NCBI GenBank assembly: GCA_014529385.2
Contig: CM043953.1
Span: forward strand, 115,482,049-115,540,048
DNA: 58,000 nt
Reading direction: 5' to 3'
DNA from: Adiantum capillus-veneris
Taxonomy: Eukaryota > Streptophyta > Polypodiopsida > Polypodiales > Pteridaceae
This document shows, one piece after another, positions 44,869 through 55,527 of this stretch (position 1 is the first letter of the stretch; the number at the start of each line of letters is the position of its first letter). A program made the position numbers and the translations under genes. Under the pieces are notes generated by a model. That model was given only the letters and a program-made list of their open reading frames with translations. It searched no databases and had not been told where the DNA came from.

Positions 44869-45879
44869 AGACATCATACGCGTATGATGTCTCACAGCAT
44901 GAATTTCACATCCATTTCAACATTTGAGTGCATAGCCTCATTCCACATGTTAATCACATCCTATGAACCAAGTATCATGAGAATTGGAGTTAGAAAACCC
45001 AAGGAAAACCAAAAAGACGCAAAGTAGGCCTTAAAATTGATTTTTGGTCCTAATTTTGTCAAAATAACTCCAAACTCATTGAAACTTTGTAGGATTGTTG
45101 ATTAACACATCTACAAGCTATCTGGAACCAAAAAGCACCATTTTGACACAAAAGACATCATACGCGTATGATATCTATTTGCACTTGCAGAGCCAAAACT
45201 GCTCATTTGTCATCATACATCCATTATATATATCTAATACATGCTACATATGAAATTTGGAACCATTTGGTCAAGAGGATCACCCCATTAGCCCAATTGA
45301 GGGAAAATCCTTCGCCTAAAGCCTATTTTTGGCCCAAATCCAACATACTCAAGTCCAAACCAAGATTTGAGTAGAAATAGTCCTTCACTAGCACATGGGG
45401 AGTCCACAGAACCAATCCCATGCAAAATTGATGAAAAAGACATCATACGCGTATGATGTCTCCAGAGCCATTTTTAGCCCAAAATCTATCCAAACTTCAT
45501 AAATCCATTGAATAAGCCTATCTAAAGCCAAATCCAAGCTTATAGAGAAATTTGGTCCAAAAATACACTAAAAGACATCATACGCGTATGATGTCTCACT
45601 ATGTGATTTTGGCACCTCAGGGCTTCAACCACCAAACAGAAGTGATCTACATGCCATTTGAAAGTGAACCACCAAGTTTTATCCAATTTGCATCATAAAA
45701 TCCAAATCCCTTTCAAAATTTTGCCAAGAGCCGGAACTGGACTAAACTGGCCAAAACTTGACCAAATGGGATCCAAACTCAAATCCAAGCATATGATACT
45801 CATGTATACACTATCAGCTACAAGCACAACCAATATGAAGTCATTTTGACACAAAAGACATCATACGCGTATGATGTCT
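44869..45879. repeat. Palindrome array 2: five copies upstream of the extra gene
   Basis: 24-bp units at 44869-44892, 45153-45176 (one change), 45438-45461, 45573-45596 and 45856-45879. Four are perfect palindromes of half-site agacatcatacg. Start-to-start distances are 284, 285, 135 and 283 bp, the same two classes as in array 1. An aaaagacgc near-match lies at 45011, half-way between the first two. Confidence 0.95.
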
Positions 45880-46045
45880 CCAGCATGATTTTGAGCCCAT
45901 TTTGCATATTTTTTCACCTACCTTGCATCCTTAGGCCCTGAATAGCTCATGTTTCAATTTTCAAGTCATTTGAATAGTTAAAATCTTCATTTCGGCTTTC
46001 AGTACTAAAAAGACGCTAACTTCTGAAATTGGAGTTACAGGATCC

Positions 46046-49000
46046 ATGGATTCTGCCAAGTCATCGGCAACGAAGAGAAAAATACCGACAATCCAAGATG
46101 CTCTTGTAGAAGCTGAACCCTTTGACATTCCAACAGAAACCCTCAAGCCTACCAAAACTTGGGTGGAGGAAGCAGTATTGGAGAAAGAGGGAATAAAGAT
46201 CTACCAGGGGACTTTCAGAGATCCTCAAGGGCAAGCGGTGGATGTACCAATGATCCCACAGGAATTGGTAGATTATAGCAGGTCAGAAGACATCAGCAAG
46301 TACATGGAAAGGGCAGACTTGCATAGTTTCTTCACCTCGAGACCATCAGGTGTGGATACAAGAAGAGTGTACGAGTTGGCAACATCCATTCAGAAGGATG
46401 GAAAAGCCACATTGACCGCCATGGATGGAGAGAAAGTAGAAGTACAGATCACTCCACAGCTCATTGCAGATGCATTGAAGCTGCACAACAAAGGGAGCTC
46501 GATCAGGGAAAGAAGGGAGTCCATAGAGGTCTATGGGCCCAAGAAGCAAAATGCAACCTATGGAGATATGGCAGACCCAAGAGCGGCAACCCTTTGCCGA
46601 CTGTACAACCAATTTCTTCATGTTTGCAGTAAAAGACCGCAAAAGTATACGACACCACCCCATGCCATTGCGACCACCATCACATGGGCATTAAAGAGCA
46701 ATATGCCAAAAGAGGTGAATTACGCTCAACACATCCACGAGCAAGTAATTGCCATGCGCAACGAGAAGCCAAAGTACATAGGAGGAGCGGAAATTCTGAC
46801 AAGAATAGCTTAGGAAGCTATTGGAGCTAGAGATGAGTGGCCAAAGGTTCCCTCCCAGAATGAGTGGCTTAGAGAAGCTGACGAGGAGGAAGAATAGCCC
46901 GAAGTATAGCATCCAAGAGGGAATCCACAAGAGCACGCCGGAAACTAGAAGTAGTTTCAGAACCTGCAGAGGATGTGGACGAGCGGCTTAAGAAGAAAGT
47001 AAAGAAGAAGGTTGCTCCCAAGCAAACCAAAAGTCAGAAAGCGGCAAGAATGGAAAGACTAGTGGAGCAGTTTAGAGCGGAAAGAGCTCTAAAGGGTGAC
47101 TTTGAAGAAAAGTGGGTGCCAGACCCCACTAAAGTCGGAACTAGCTCAGCCAGGCCACATATTGATCAATACGATCAATATATTAAAGCTTATGAGGAGT
47201 CAGAGGCTATTCTGGAGCAGCAACCTGTCGAGCCATACACTGAAGAGGAGGTACAGCAATTAAAAGCTGAGATGGAAAAAGACGACAAGGGGAAAAGGAA
47301 AGTAGATGAGTCTACTAAGCCCCAAGAGAAAGATGGGCAAGCCGACAAAGGGAAAGCCAAGGAAGCTGAGGACAGATATCCCTCTATTACTGATGTACCA
47401 AGCCCTAAGAAGACGGAAAAAATTGTGGAGGAGACCACAGTAGAGGTGGACACAGATGATTTGGAAAAGCCAGAGGCCGAGACCAAAGAAAAGAAGATAG
47501 ATCCAATTCAGTAAAAGAGAAATGATTATGAGGATCTGGTAGCGATAGGATACACTGAAGAAGAGGCCCTTGAGGCAGTTTATGGGATCACCCTACAAAA
47601 ACAAGATGAACGGAGAGGGACGGAGGAAAAAACAAAGAGTACAAAAGAAAGTGAAGAGAAACTGGGCAAACCGAAAGTACTAGAAGAGCCAAAGCCAGTG
47701 GAGGTGGTGGCGGAAAGAGCTTTAGAGTTGACAGATGATGATGAAAAAGACATGCACATGGTGCATGAATTGCTCAGCAAGATAAAAGAAAGGTCCAAGG
47801 CAAAGGAAGTAGAAATTGAGACAGCCAAACAAAGGGAAGCGGAGTTGCAGAGAAAATTAGAGAATGCTATGAATGAATCTAAAAGTCATAAAGCATCACT
47901 CTATGACGCGGAAAACGAGAGAGACGACTTTATACTCCGGCTAGCCGAGGCTTCAAGAGAAGTAACAAGTGCACAGGAAGCAAGGGAGCGGAAAGAGGAT
48001 GAGTTGGAGGCGGCCAAGGATGAGCTCATTGAGCTAAGGGAGAGAGTTGAGCTCCAAGAAAGAACAATCACTAGACTCAGGACTACCCTTAGAGCTAGCA
48101 GAGCAGGAACCGAACAAGAGGGAGCTATCATACCAGCTTTGGAAGACCAGGTCCGAAGCTTACAAAGAGAGCTGAGATTAGAGCAAGTGCAAAGATTGCA
48201 CATTGCGGAGGGATCATTGGCCGCAGAGGAGAGGCTCACATTAGAAAATCAAACACTACGGACAGAGAATGAGGCCCTCCGCAAACAGCTCCAAGATCTA
48301 CAAGAGCAACAAAGAAGAGAGACAGAGACACCACACGAAGAATCAGGTGGAGCAGCCATAGAGCTACCAGAAACTGGAGAGGCAACCACAATTGAAGATC
48401 CAGCCCCATCTCAAGAGGTGGCCTCGACTTCAAGAATCTTTGAAAAGGAAGAACAAAGGCTCCATGACCAAATAGAAAAGTCAGCAGAGGAGAGTGCCAA
48501 GGCGGAAATGGAATGGGAGAGGAGACTCCTAATCTCCATTAGACTTCAGGGACTTGACACAAAAGTGCTCCATGAACAGTGGATGCAACCCAGCCTGACT
48601 TTCCCTTTGATGAAATTTGAAGTGCTAAAGACGAAAAAGAGAATAGAGGAGGAGCAGTATGTCGCTCTTTACGAAGGCGACATCACAAAGGAGGAACAAT
48701 CAAAGAAGATAGTAGATTCACAACCTAGATGGAGGAAAGGTTGGATGAACAAATACCCAACCTAACTCATCTACTTGGTGGAGGCACCAAAGGAGATTCG
48801 GGAGGATGCAACCTTCTGCCCAGTGCCAAGAGTTAGAAACTGGAAAGAGCATGGCAGGATTGCAAAAAAGAAGCCAAATTGGCTTAATTACCCCAGGATG
48901 CCAGGACCAAAGGCAGGAGAGAGAATAGGTAAAGCCTACATGGTGAAAACCCTAATGGGCACCATCAAGCTCTTTACTGGCTCTCCTGACCTTTCATGTC

Positions 49001-49326
49001 AGATGCTCAAGAAAATCTGCAGGACTCTGTTAGCTTGCATTGAAGTGTTCGCGCTAGATAAAGCCACGACCTCGAGTCTACTATCGACGGCCGACACGGT
49101 GACTGATATGATGTACGATCTTTCATTACAGCCTTCTCCAAAAGTGTTACACCTCCTATACCAAAGGATTATGTTTTTGCCTAGCTTCCACATGCAAACA
49201 TTCGAAGAAGCTTTCTACACCGGCTTTTTCACCCACGAAAGCAAAATATTTAGCCCAACCTTGACCATCGGCAACCTACGATATGAATCACATTTGCAGA
49301 TGCTCAAGACGACAGCACTTTATTGA
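46046..49326 (+). pseudogene. Element B extra gene downstream of pol (~1,090 codons), unknown function
   Basis: Starts at ATG 46046, directly after palindrome array 2. Parts: N-terminal domain to about 46860 (IYQGTFRDPQGQAVDVPMIPQ, VYELATSIQKDGKATL, ITPQLIADALKL); a frameshift near 46890; a basic, nuclear-localisation-like stretch (KRESTRARRKLE, RLKKKVKKKVAPKQTK); an acidic Lys/Glu region; a long heptad-rich coiled coil (about 47700-48560, with LRTENEALRKQLQDLQEQQRR); and a C-terminal domain (48580-49326) also found intact at 31039-31782. In-frame stops: 46811-46813, 47512-47514, 48763-48765. No transmembrane segment or signal peptide, so nothing supports an envelope. The N-terminal part vaguely resembles plant-transposon-associated domains seen after pol in Athila-type elements; low confidence. 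Confidence 0.7.
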
Positions 49327-49361
49327 CCAAGCATAAAAGTCATGTCAGGGACGACATGAAC

Positions 49362-49375
49362 GCGGAGGGGGGGAG
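49362..49375 (+). promoter_or_regulatory. Polypurine tract before LTR-B3
   Basis: gcggagggggggag adjoining TGTTGAGCC, with gtcagggacgac just upstream. Identical in form to the tract before LTR-B2. Confidence 0.85.
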
Positions 49376-50323
49376 TGTTGAGCCAGCAGAGGATCACACC
49401 CACATTTTTTCTCACACTCATCATTTTGTAACCATTGATTGTAATAAATGTCTTTCCGACATTAATTTTGATTTGAGCCATTCATTAAGTAACGGGACTC
49501 AATTGAGTTTCCAGCTTGTAATCCCGAAGTAATCTCACTTGCTGATGTAATTAGTTAGAGATGTTCTCACCTCCAAGGCTGAGGTATATAAGCCAAAGTT
49601 TTTGTAGCCTAAGGGATTCAGATTATTAATCAAAGTGAGTTTTTGGAGCGCCGTGACTGTGTCTGAGAGAGAGAGAGAGATAGAGAGAGAGTGAGAGTCT
49701 TATCTACTTGCTACGCGAGCTACGGAGCCGCCATTGGAGAAGCGACACCGCCATTGTGTTAGCAACGGTGAGAGCTATGCACAGATACCAAGAGTGCGTG
49801 CTATCGGCTTCTATGTGTGGTAAGTTCCTACGAGCTTCGATGTGAGTTTTCTTCCAACTCGTGTGTCGGAATGGAGCGTGCAGCATATCTATAGAACCAC
49901 AACGAGTAGAGCTACACATTAGTACCATCGGGGTCAAGTTTCGATCACCTGTATTTTTTGGCCTGTCTTCATACGCATTTACCGCACGAAGTGGTTATAG
50001 GTTGATTATGCAGTTCAAGTATTTAGGGTGTTGTTCTTACCTAGTGAATAGACTTCCCCTTGAGTTTGAGATCGATTCAATGATTCTAGATCCTGTTTCG
50101 TATAGCATTCGTTCGTAGTACGGATTTCAGTCACTTGCGTATTTTAGAACTTAGATTTGATTTTCTTAGTAGTGATTGTCATTAGAAGGTCGAGTAGGTG
50201 ATTTGACACCCACCTGGTTGTTTCCATGCGCCTGCAGGTCAAGCTCTGTCCTCGTCTGACAAATTCTGTTGTTGGTTGAGTTCTCGCTATTTAGCTTCCA
50301 CTAGCGGCGTAACCGCCTTAACA
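49376..50323 (+). mobile_element. LTR-B3, last LTR of the B complex (948 bp)
   Basis: TGTTGAGCC...CCTTAACA, followed by ttttg (50324-50328), which matches the bases before LTR-B1 (27040-27044). TATA box at about 49583-49592; the GA tract (about 49663-49691) is short and carries one interruption. After it the sequence of element C resumes. Confidence 0.95.
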
Positions 50324-50328
50324 TTTTG

Positions 50329-50940
50329 TCTTGAGATCATAGAGTGGTTCCAAATACCACTGATGAAGCCAGGTCAATGGAATTGATGCCAATTCCAGAA
50401 GTGGAAGAGCCATGGCCACAATCTTTGTGGGAGACCATCAGAAACAGAAAGGACGGAAGTGCAACTTTGCAGTCAGCACCAATTCCAGAGATTGTCTTGG
50501 ATAAAGAATTTTATCGAGGTGATATACAGTCCTTATATGGTGATGCGGGAACAGAGATTTCCATGGATAGTAAACCGCAATCCTTGAAAACCCTGCCATC
50601 ATTCATAGGTGATTATGAAACCTAGTCCAAAATTAGGATAGTTCCATCTCAGATGAGGGCTATACCAAAAATGATTGATACAAAGAGCCTCCAAGAAATG
50701 TTATCTACACCTGTAACATGCACAATAACATTGTCAGAGCTCTTAAAAATTAGACCCCATTTATGGGAAGAGATGGGTAAGCATCTAGAAACTAAAGGGA
50801 TCAAAATTCCTCTTCAAACAAATCCTCCAGTAGAAGAGAAGAAATCTGGGGATCAGCCCAAGGCACAACTTGTACATATAAACAAGGTCGGGGATTACTG
50901 TGAAGGTGAGGAAGGTAGCACCACCTTGCCAGTGGACTAT
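50329..50940 (+). pseudogene. Element C gag-protease linker, continued after B
   Basis: Picks up the C polyprotein interrupted at 27044: IQSLYGDAGTEISMDSKPQSLKTLPSFIGDYE, then LQEMLSTPVTCTITLSELLKIRPHLWEEMG, which aligns with B at 37200-37320. Stops and frame changes are present. No known domain. Confidence 0.65.
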
Positions 50941-52514
50941 AACGGGGTAAAGACGATAGCTATCCTAGATAGCGGAGCAGGAGTAGCTATTGCTACAAAA
51001 CAAATCTGGGAGAAATGGGGAAGGCCAATTATCAGGAAAACAAGAATGAAGATATAGCTCGCAGATAGGTATGTAGAGAAACCGCTCGGCATCCTAGAGC
51101 AAATTATTGTAACTTTCGTGTGGAATAGACTACGAGCATACTTTTGCCGTGGTAGACTTTAGAAAAACGAACAACTTTGACGTTATTTTGGGACGACCAT
51201 TCATGCGTCAACTCAAAATGATTCAAGATTGGGGATATGACCAGATCTATCTAAGACATAGGGATCTAGTAACTAAGATAAACATGAAGGATCATAGCTA
51301 TAGGGATGTAGCTAAAACACCTGTGCAGGAGTTCGACTCAACAACCGTTAATGGAAAAGAGGTACCTGCATGGTTATAGACAAAAGCACATATTTGGATG
51401 TATGGAGCGTCCGAGTGTGGAGACTTAGTTAAAGAGGAGTGTATTCTGGAAAGATCATTAACAGATGAATCATATATTCCAGAACCTTTTCCTGAACACT
51501 TATTTGAGCCATTTGGATGGACTTAAATACTATCCACATTGGAAATATGCGTAAATGAGCTCAACCCCACTAAATTTTGTGATGACGAAGGATACGACTT
51601 GGTGACATTGCAGATGGCAAGTGTTATCCTTGAGTCAGGATCGGAGAGTGACGAACAAGAAGAATCAACACCTAAGATTGATCGCAAAAGGATAGTTGAT
51701 GAAATCTCAGTGATGGATGTAGAAAAACAAACAGAGGAGGAATTTAGGGATTCACTAAGTGAGGATCTTCCATTATTGGACAATGATCTTCCAATAATTG
51801 AAGCAGAAGATGAGAGATCGAGTGAATCTGAGAGTGAACGGAAGTATGTAACAAAGCCTGAGAAGTTTTATGATTTTCCAAATCAAAAACCTCGTCAGCA
51901 AGAACGATACAGACAAAAGAGAACAAGAAAATCAAGGGGCAACAAAGATAAATCTATGCCTCTTGTTAAAGACAAAACGGGATACCTGAGGCTTGTTAAA
52001 GACAATGATTGTGTCAAGGACAACGTCACTGGCCAGTTTGTCAAAGCAAAAAAACAAGAGAATAACAAGAAAAACAAGCTTAAAAGAGACGGAACTAAAC
52101 TACATGAGGGTTGGGAGGTAAGATCCTGCATGACAAAAACTGAGAGAAAATCTGAGTATAACAAGCTCAAGAAAACTCTCAAAGACGTATGGACAACAGA
52201 GATGGAAACGGATGAGGATACTAACTCATATAAAATGGATGTACTGTCCCATTATAAGAAGTATACCATACAGGATAGGAAGATCATAGTGCAACAGCCT
52301 ATGAGAGAGCTTAAGGAGCCTGGGACATCATATGATGGTCCAGAAAAAGCCAAGAAAATAGATATAGCAGAGCCAGGGGAGGAGCCAAAACCTGCTTATA
52401 TAGCTACTGATCTAACAGAGGAGGAAGAGAAGCTTTTAATAGCTACTCTTAAACAATATAAAGATGTGTTTGCATGGTCTTATAAAGATCTTAAGGGGGT
52501 GGATCCTAGCATTT
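50941..52514 (+). pseudogene. Element C first retropepsin and pre-RT linker
   Basis: IAILDSGAGVAIATKQIWEKWGRP, with DSGA at 50968-50979, then after a stop and frame change FDVILGRPFMRQLKMIQDWGYD (51149-51379). The linker is Lys/Glu/Ser rich, with FYDFPNQKPRQQERYRQKR and KLKKTLKDVWTTEMETDED matching B. It ends in YIATDLTEEEEKLL and YKDVFAWSYKDLKGVDPS. A one-base loss near 52515 shifts the frame before RT. Confidence 0.8.
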
Positions 52515-53950
52515 TCAACACACGATCCCTCTTAAGAGCAATGCGAAGCCAAGCAGACAACGTCCTTATATATACAATGAGACGTTTGCAAGAAAAATCA
52601 AGGAAGAGATAGACAAACTTAAGGAAGCTGAGTTCATCTATGAGATTGAGCACACAGACTGGGTTTCCCCAATTGTGGTGGTTCCTAAGAAAAACGGGAA
52701 GTTGACAATATGCGTCAATCTCAAAAAGGTAAACGCTGCTACCATAAGAGATAACTATCCCTTGCCTACCCTCACTGATCATGTGATTGAACGAGTAGCA
52801 GGCAGAGAAGCTTATAGCTTCTTGGATGGTTTTTCAGGCTATAACCAGCTAGAAATTAAGCCGGACAATCAACATAAAACGGCTTTTGCTACAGAATGTG
52901 GCATATTTGCATATAGAGTAATGCCTTTTGGCTTAACTAATGCACCAACCACTTTTCAGAGGCTAATGAGTCACGCATTCAAAGAATATCTGAGACAATT
53001 CTTAGAAATTTATATGGATGACTTATGTGTGCATTCTCTCATCAGGATGGAGCATATAGAACACTTGACAAAAGTGTTTGAGAAATGCAGATTATATTGG
53101 ATTTGCCTAAATCTTGAAAAATGTGTCTTCATGGTTAGACAAGGCAAAATTCTAGGACATATAGTGTCCAAGAATGGGATTTCAACAGACATGGAGAAAA
53201 TCCTTGTTATTGTTGAGATACCACGGCCTTTAAGGGTAAGGGAGGTACAGGCTTTTATGGGACACTGTGGATACTATCGTAGATTTATCTACTTTTACGC
53301 AATAATTGCAAAACCCCTTTATGCCTTGATCACAAAATTTGAATGGACGGATGAATGTGAAAAAGCTTTTCCGATTTTAAAGCAACGATTAATATCCGCT
53401 TCTATTCTTAAAGTACCGGATTGGGACAAGATATTCCATATCCATATAGATGCATCAACTTTTGCAATTGGATGCATTCTAGCTCAACCTGGAGAAAAGA
53501 ACATGGATTTTCCCAAGAGTTACTCCAATAGACAGTTGAATAGTGCTGAAAAGAACTATAAAACTACAGAAAGGGAGGGTTTAGGAATTATCTATGATGT
53601 TAAAAAGTTTAGACATTACTTGCTCTCAAATAATTTTGTGTTCTTCGTTGATCACCAGACACTATTATATCTTGTAAACAAACCTTCCAGTATGAAGTGC
53701 ATTGTAGGATGGTTTATAATACTGCTTGAATTTGATATCACGGTGGTAGTTAAAAAGGGGACTACACATCAGAGAGCAGATCATTTGTCGAGGATGATGC
53801 ATGGAGAAGCTCCTACGGGTATTGATGATGATTTTCCAGATGCATATCTATTCAATATAGAAATGGTTCCAAGGTGGAGTGAGGATGTAATTCCCCTATT
53901 GACCATTGGATCCTTGTACTTGACGAGACAACCATCAATTATTGGAGCAT
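52515..53950 (+). CDS. Element C reverse transcriptase and RNase H
   Basis: Open without a stop from about 52515 through integrase to 55527. RT: EAEFIYEIEHTDWVSPIVVVPKKNGKL, ATIRDNYPLPTLTDHV, FLDGFSGYNQLEI, VMPFGLTNAPTTFQRLM, YMDD at 53011-53022, KCVFMVRQGKILGHIVSKNGI. RNase H: FHIHIDASTFAIGCILAQ, NYKTTEREGLGIIYDVKKFRHYL, FFVDHQTLLYLV, HQRADHLSRM. Some family residues are changed (C-G-I-F where W-G is usual after ATE; YSNRQ for YASRQ), so activity is not certain. It is close to B throughout, yet clearly a different family at DNA level. Confidence 0.88.
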
Positions 53951-54561
53951 CCAGATCATTAGTAATGCTAACAGGAAGACTTTATAAGCAAGGAATAGAT
54001 CAAATCCTTAGGCTTTGTATTGAAGTACATGAACAGGATTTGTATCTTGGTGAGTCTCATAAGCAAACCACCGGTATTCATAATGGACATGCACAGACGT
54101 ATCAGAGATTGATGAGAATGGGGGTTTATTGGCCAAAAATGCAACAGAGTGTACATAAATACATTCAATCATGTATTATCTGCACTTTTCAAAAGCCAAT
54201 AGAACATGCCACCCTATTCAAAATATCTATAGCACCCAAGTGGAGTCATTACATTGTAGATTATCTCACGACTGGGATACTGCTCGAAGAAATGAGAAAA
54301 TCAAGAGTGAGAACAATCACTAAAGAGGCAAAAAACTATGTCTTCATTGAGGATAATCTCTATAGGAGAGGAAAGGACAATCAGCTGCGAATGTGCGCGA
54401 CAGAAGAGGAATATGTTCCTATCTTAGAGCAAGCGCATTCAGGACAAGCTAGAGGACATTTTTCAACGGATAAAACATCCAAGGCAATTCTAGTTGTTGG
54501 TATTTGGTGGCCTACTCTATTCATGGACGCTGAGGAGTTTGTAAAAACATGTGATGACTGC
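53951..54561 (+). CDS. Element C: two tandem HHCC zinc-binding modules
   Basis: Same open frame. Module 1 has H-x6-H at 54058-54081 and C-x2-C at 54172-54183, in GRLYKQGIDQILRLC ... MGVYWPKMQQSVHKYIQ. Module 2 has H-x6-H at 54436-54459 and C-x2-C at 54550-54561, in NLYRRGKDNQLRMC ... GIWWPTLFMDAEEFVKTCDDC. Linker: APKWSHYIVDYLTTG. All eight metal ligands are kept in both modules, which argues that both are used. Confidence 0.85.
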
Positions 54562-55527
54562 CAAAGAACCAAAACTCCTAGAGGTCGGGATGACATGCCA
54601 TTAAGACCAATGATGGCAGCTAGGGCATTTGCCAAATGGGGAATTGACTTTGTAGGACCTATAGCACCTCCTTCTTATAAAACGCATGCTCAATATATTA
54701 TTGTAGCGAATGATTATCTAACCAAGTGGATAGAAGCCAAGGCTACAATAAAAAATGATGCAAAAATGACAGCGCAATTTTTGTACGAAAATATATTCAC
54801 AAGGTATGGCTTACCAATTGAAATAGTGAGTGACAGAGGGACTCATTTCATAAACGAAGTGATTGAATTCTTATTAGAAGACTTCATGATGATTCATCGG
54901 AAATCAACTCCTTATCATCCACAAGCTAACGGCCAAGCCGAAAGCAAGAATAAAATCCTAGTGACAATTCTCACAAAGATTGTCAGTGAGTCTAGAGCAG
55001 ATTGGGATCAAAAGCTGCATTTAGCTTTATGGGCATACCGGGTAGCTTACAAAACGTCCATCGGTACGACTCCTTTCAATATGGTATATGGGATTCAATC
55101 GATCTTACCGCTAGAATTTCTAATCCCTACACTTTGGGTAGCTAAAGACTTAGAATGGACAGGACATGAGCTGTCAGAGCAGCTAGAAATACTGGAAAAA
55201 TTAGATGAAACAAGATTGAGAGTAGTCGCCTCGATCTATGCGCAGAAGAGAAACATGAAGTCATTTTTTGACCAACATGTAATCAATATTGATTTTGCAA
55301 CGGGGGACTACGTCTTGATGTATACCCTTAAGCAACATTCTAGGAAATTAAAAAAGCAAGGAAATGGACCTTATGTGATTCATGACATATCATCTAGCGG
55401 GGCCATTAAGCTTGCAACATTAGAGGGAGAGGAAATGCCTAATTGGATTAGTGGTTGCAGATTGAAAAAGTACAATTTACCACTAACCACAGAGATGCTG
55501 ACAAAGATACACGGTGCAAAGGAGTGA
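54562..55527 (+). CDS. Element C integrase core and C-terminus
   Basis: KWGIDFVGPIAPPSYKTHAQYIIVANDYLTKWIEA, IEIVSDRGTHFINEV, YHPQANGQAESKNKI (D, D, E in place), LALWAYRVAYKTSIGTTPFNMVYG, then VAKDLEWTGHEL, GDYVLMYTLKQHSRKLKKQGNGPYVI, GEEMPNWISGCRLKKYNLPL. Ends at TGA 55525-55527, equivalent to the TAG that ends the B integrase. The frame continues open after the stop. Confidence 0.9.
   Translation, partial: QRTKTPRGRDDMPLRPMMAARAFAKWGIDFVGPIAPPSYKTHAQYIIVANDYLTKWIEAKATIKNDAKMTAQFLYENIFTRYGLPIEIVSDRGTHFINEVIEFLLEDFMMIHRKSTPYHPQANGQAESKNKILVTILTKIVSESRADWDQKLHLALWAYRVAYKTSIGTTPFNMVYGIQSILPLEFLIPTLWVAKDLEWTGHELSEQLEILEKLDETRLRVVASIYAQKRNMKSFFDQHVINIDFATGDYVLMYTLKQHSRKLKKQGNGPYVIHDISSSGAIKLATLEGEEMPNWISGCRLKKYNLPLTTEMLTKIHGAKE

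Noticed and set aside
33319-45879. Regularly spaced repeats resembling a CRISPR array
   Set aside because: Units are palindromic, spacing is 125-288 bp, and they sit inside a plant retrotransposon. No cas genes and no spacer-size regularity.
46046-49326. Envelope gene
   Set aside because: Position fits env-like ORFs, but no signal peptide, membrane helix or cleavage site is visible, and coiled coil plus basic stretch suggest an internal protein.
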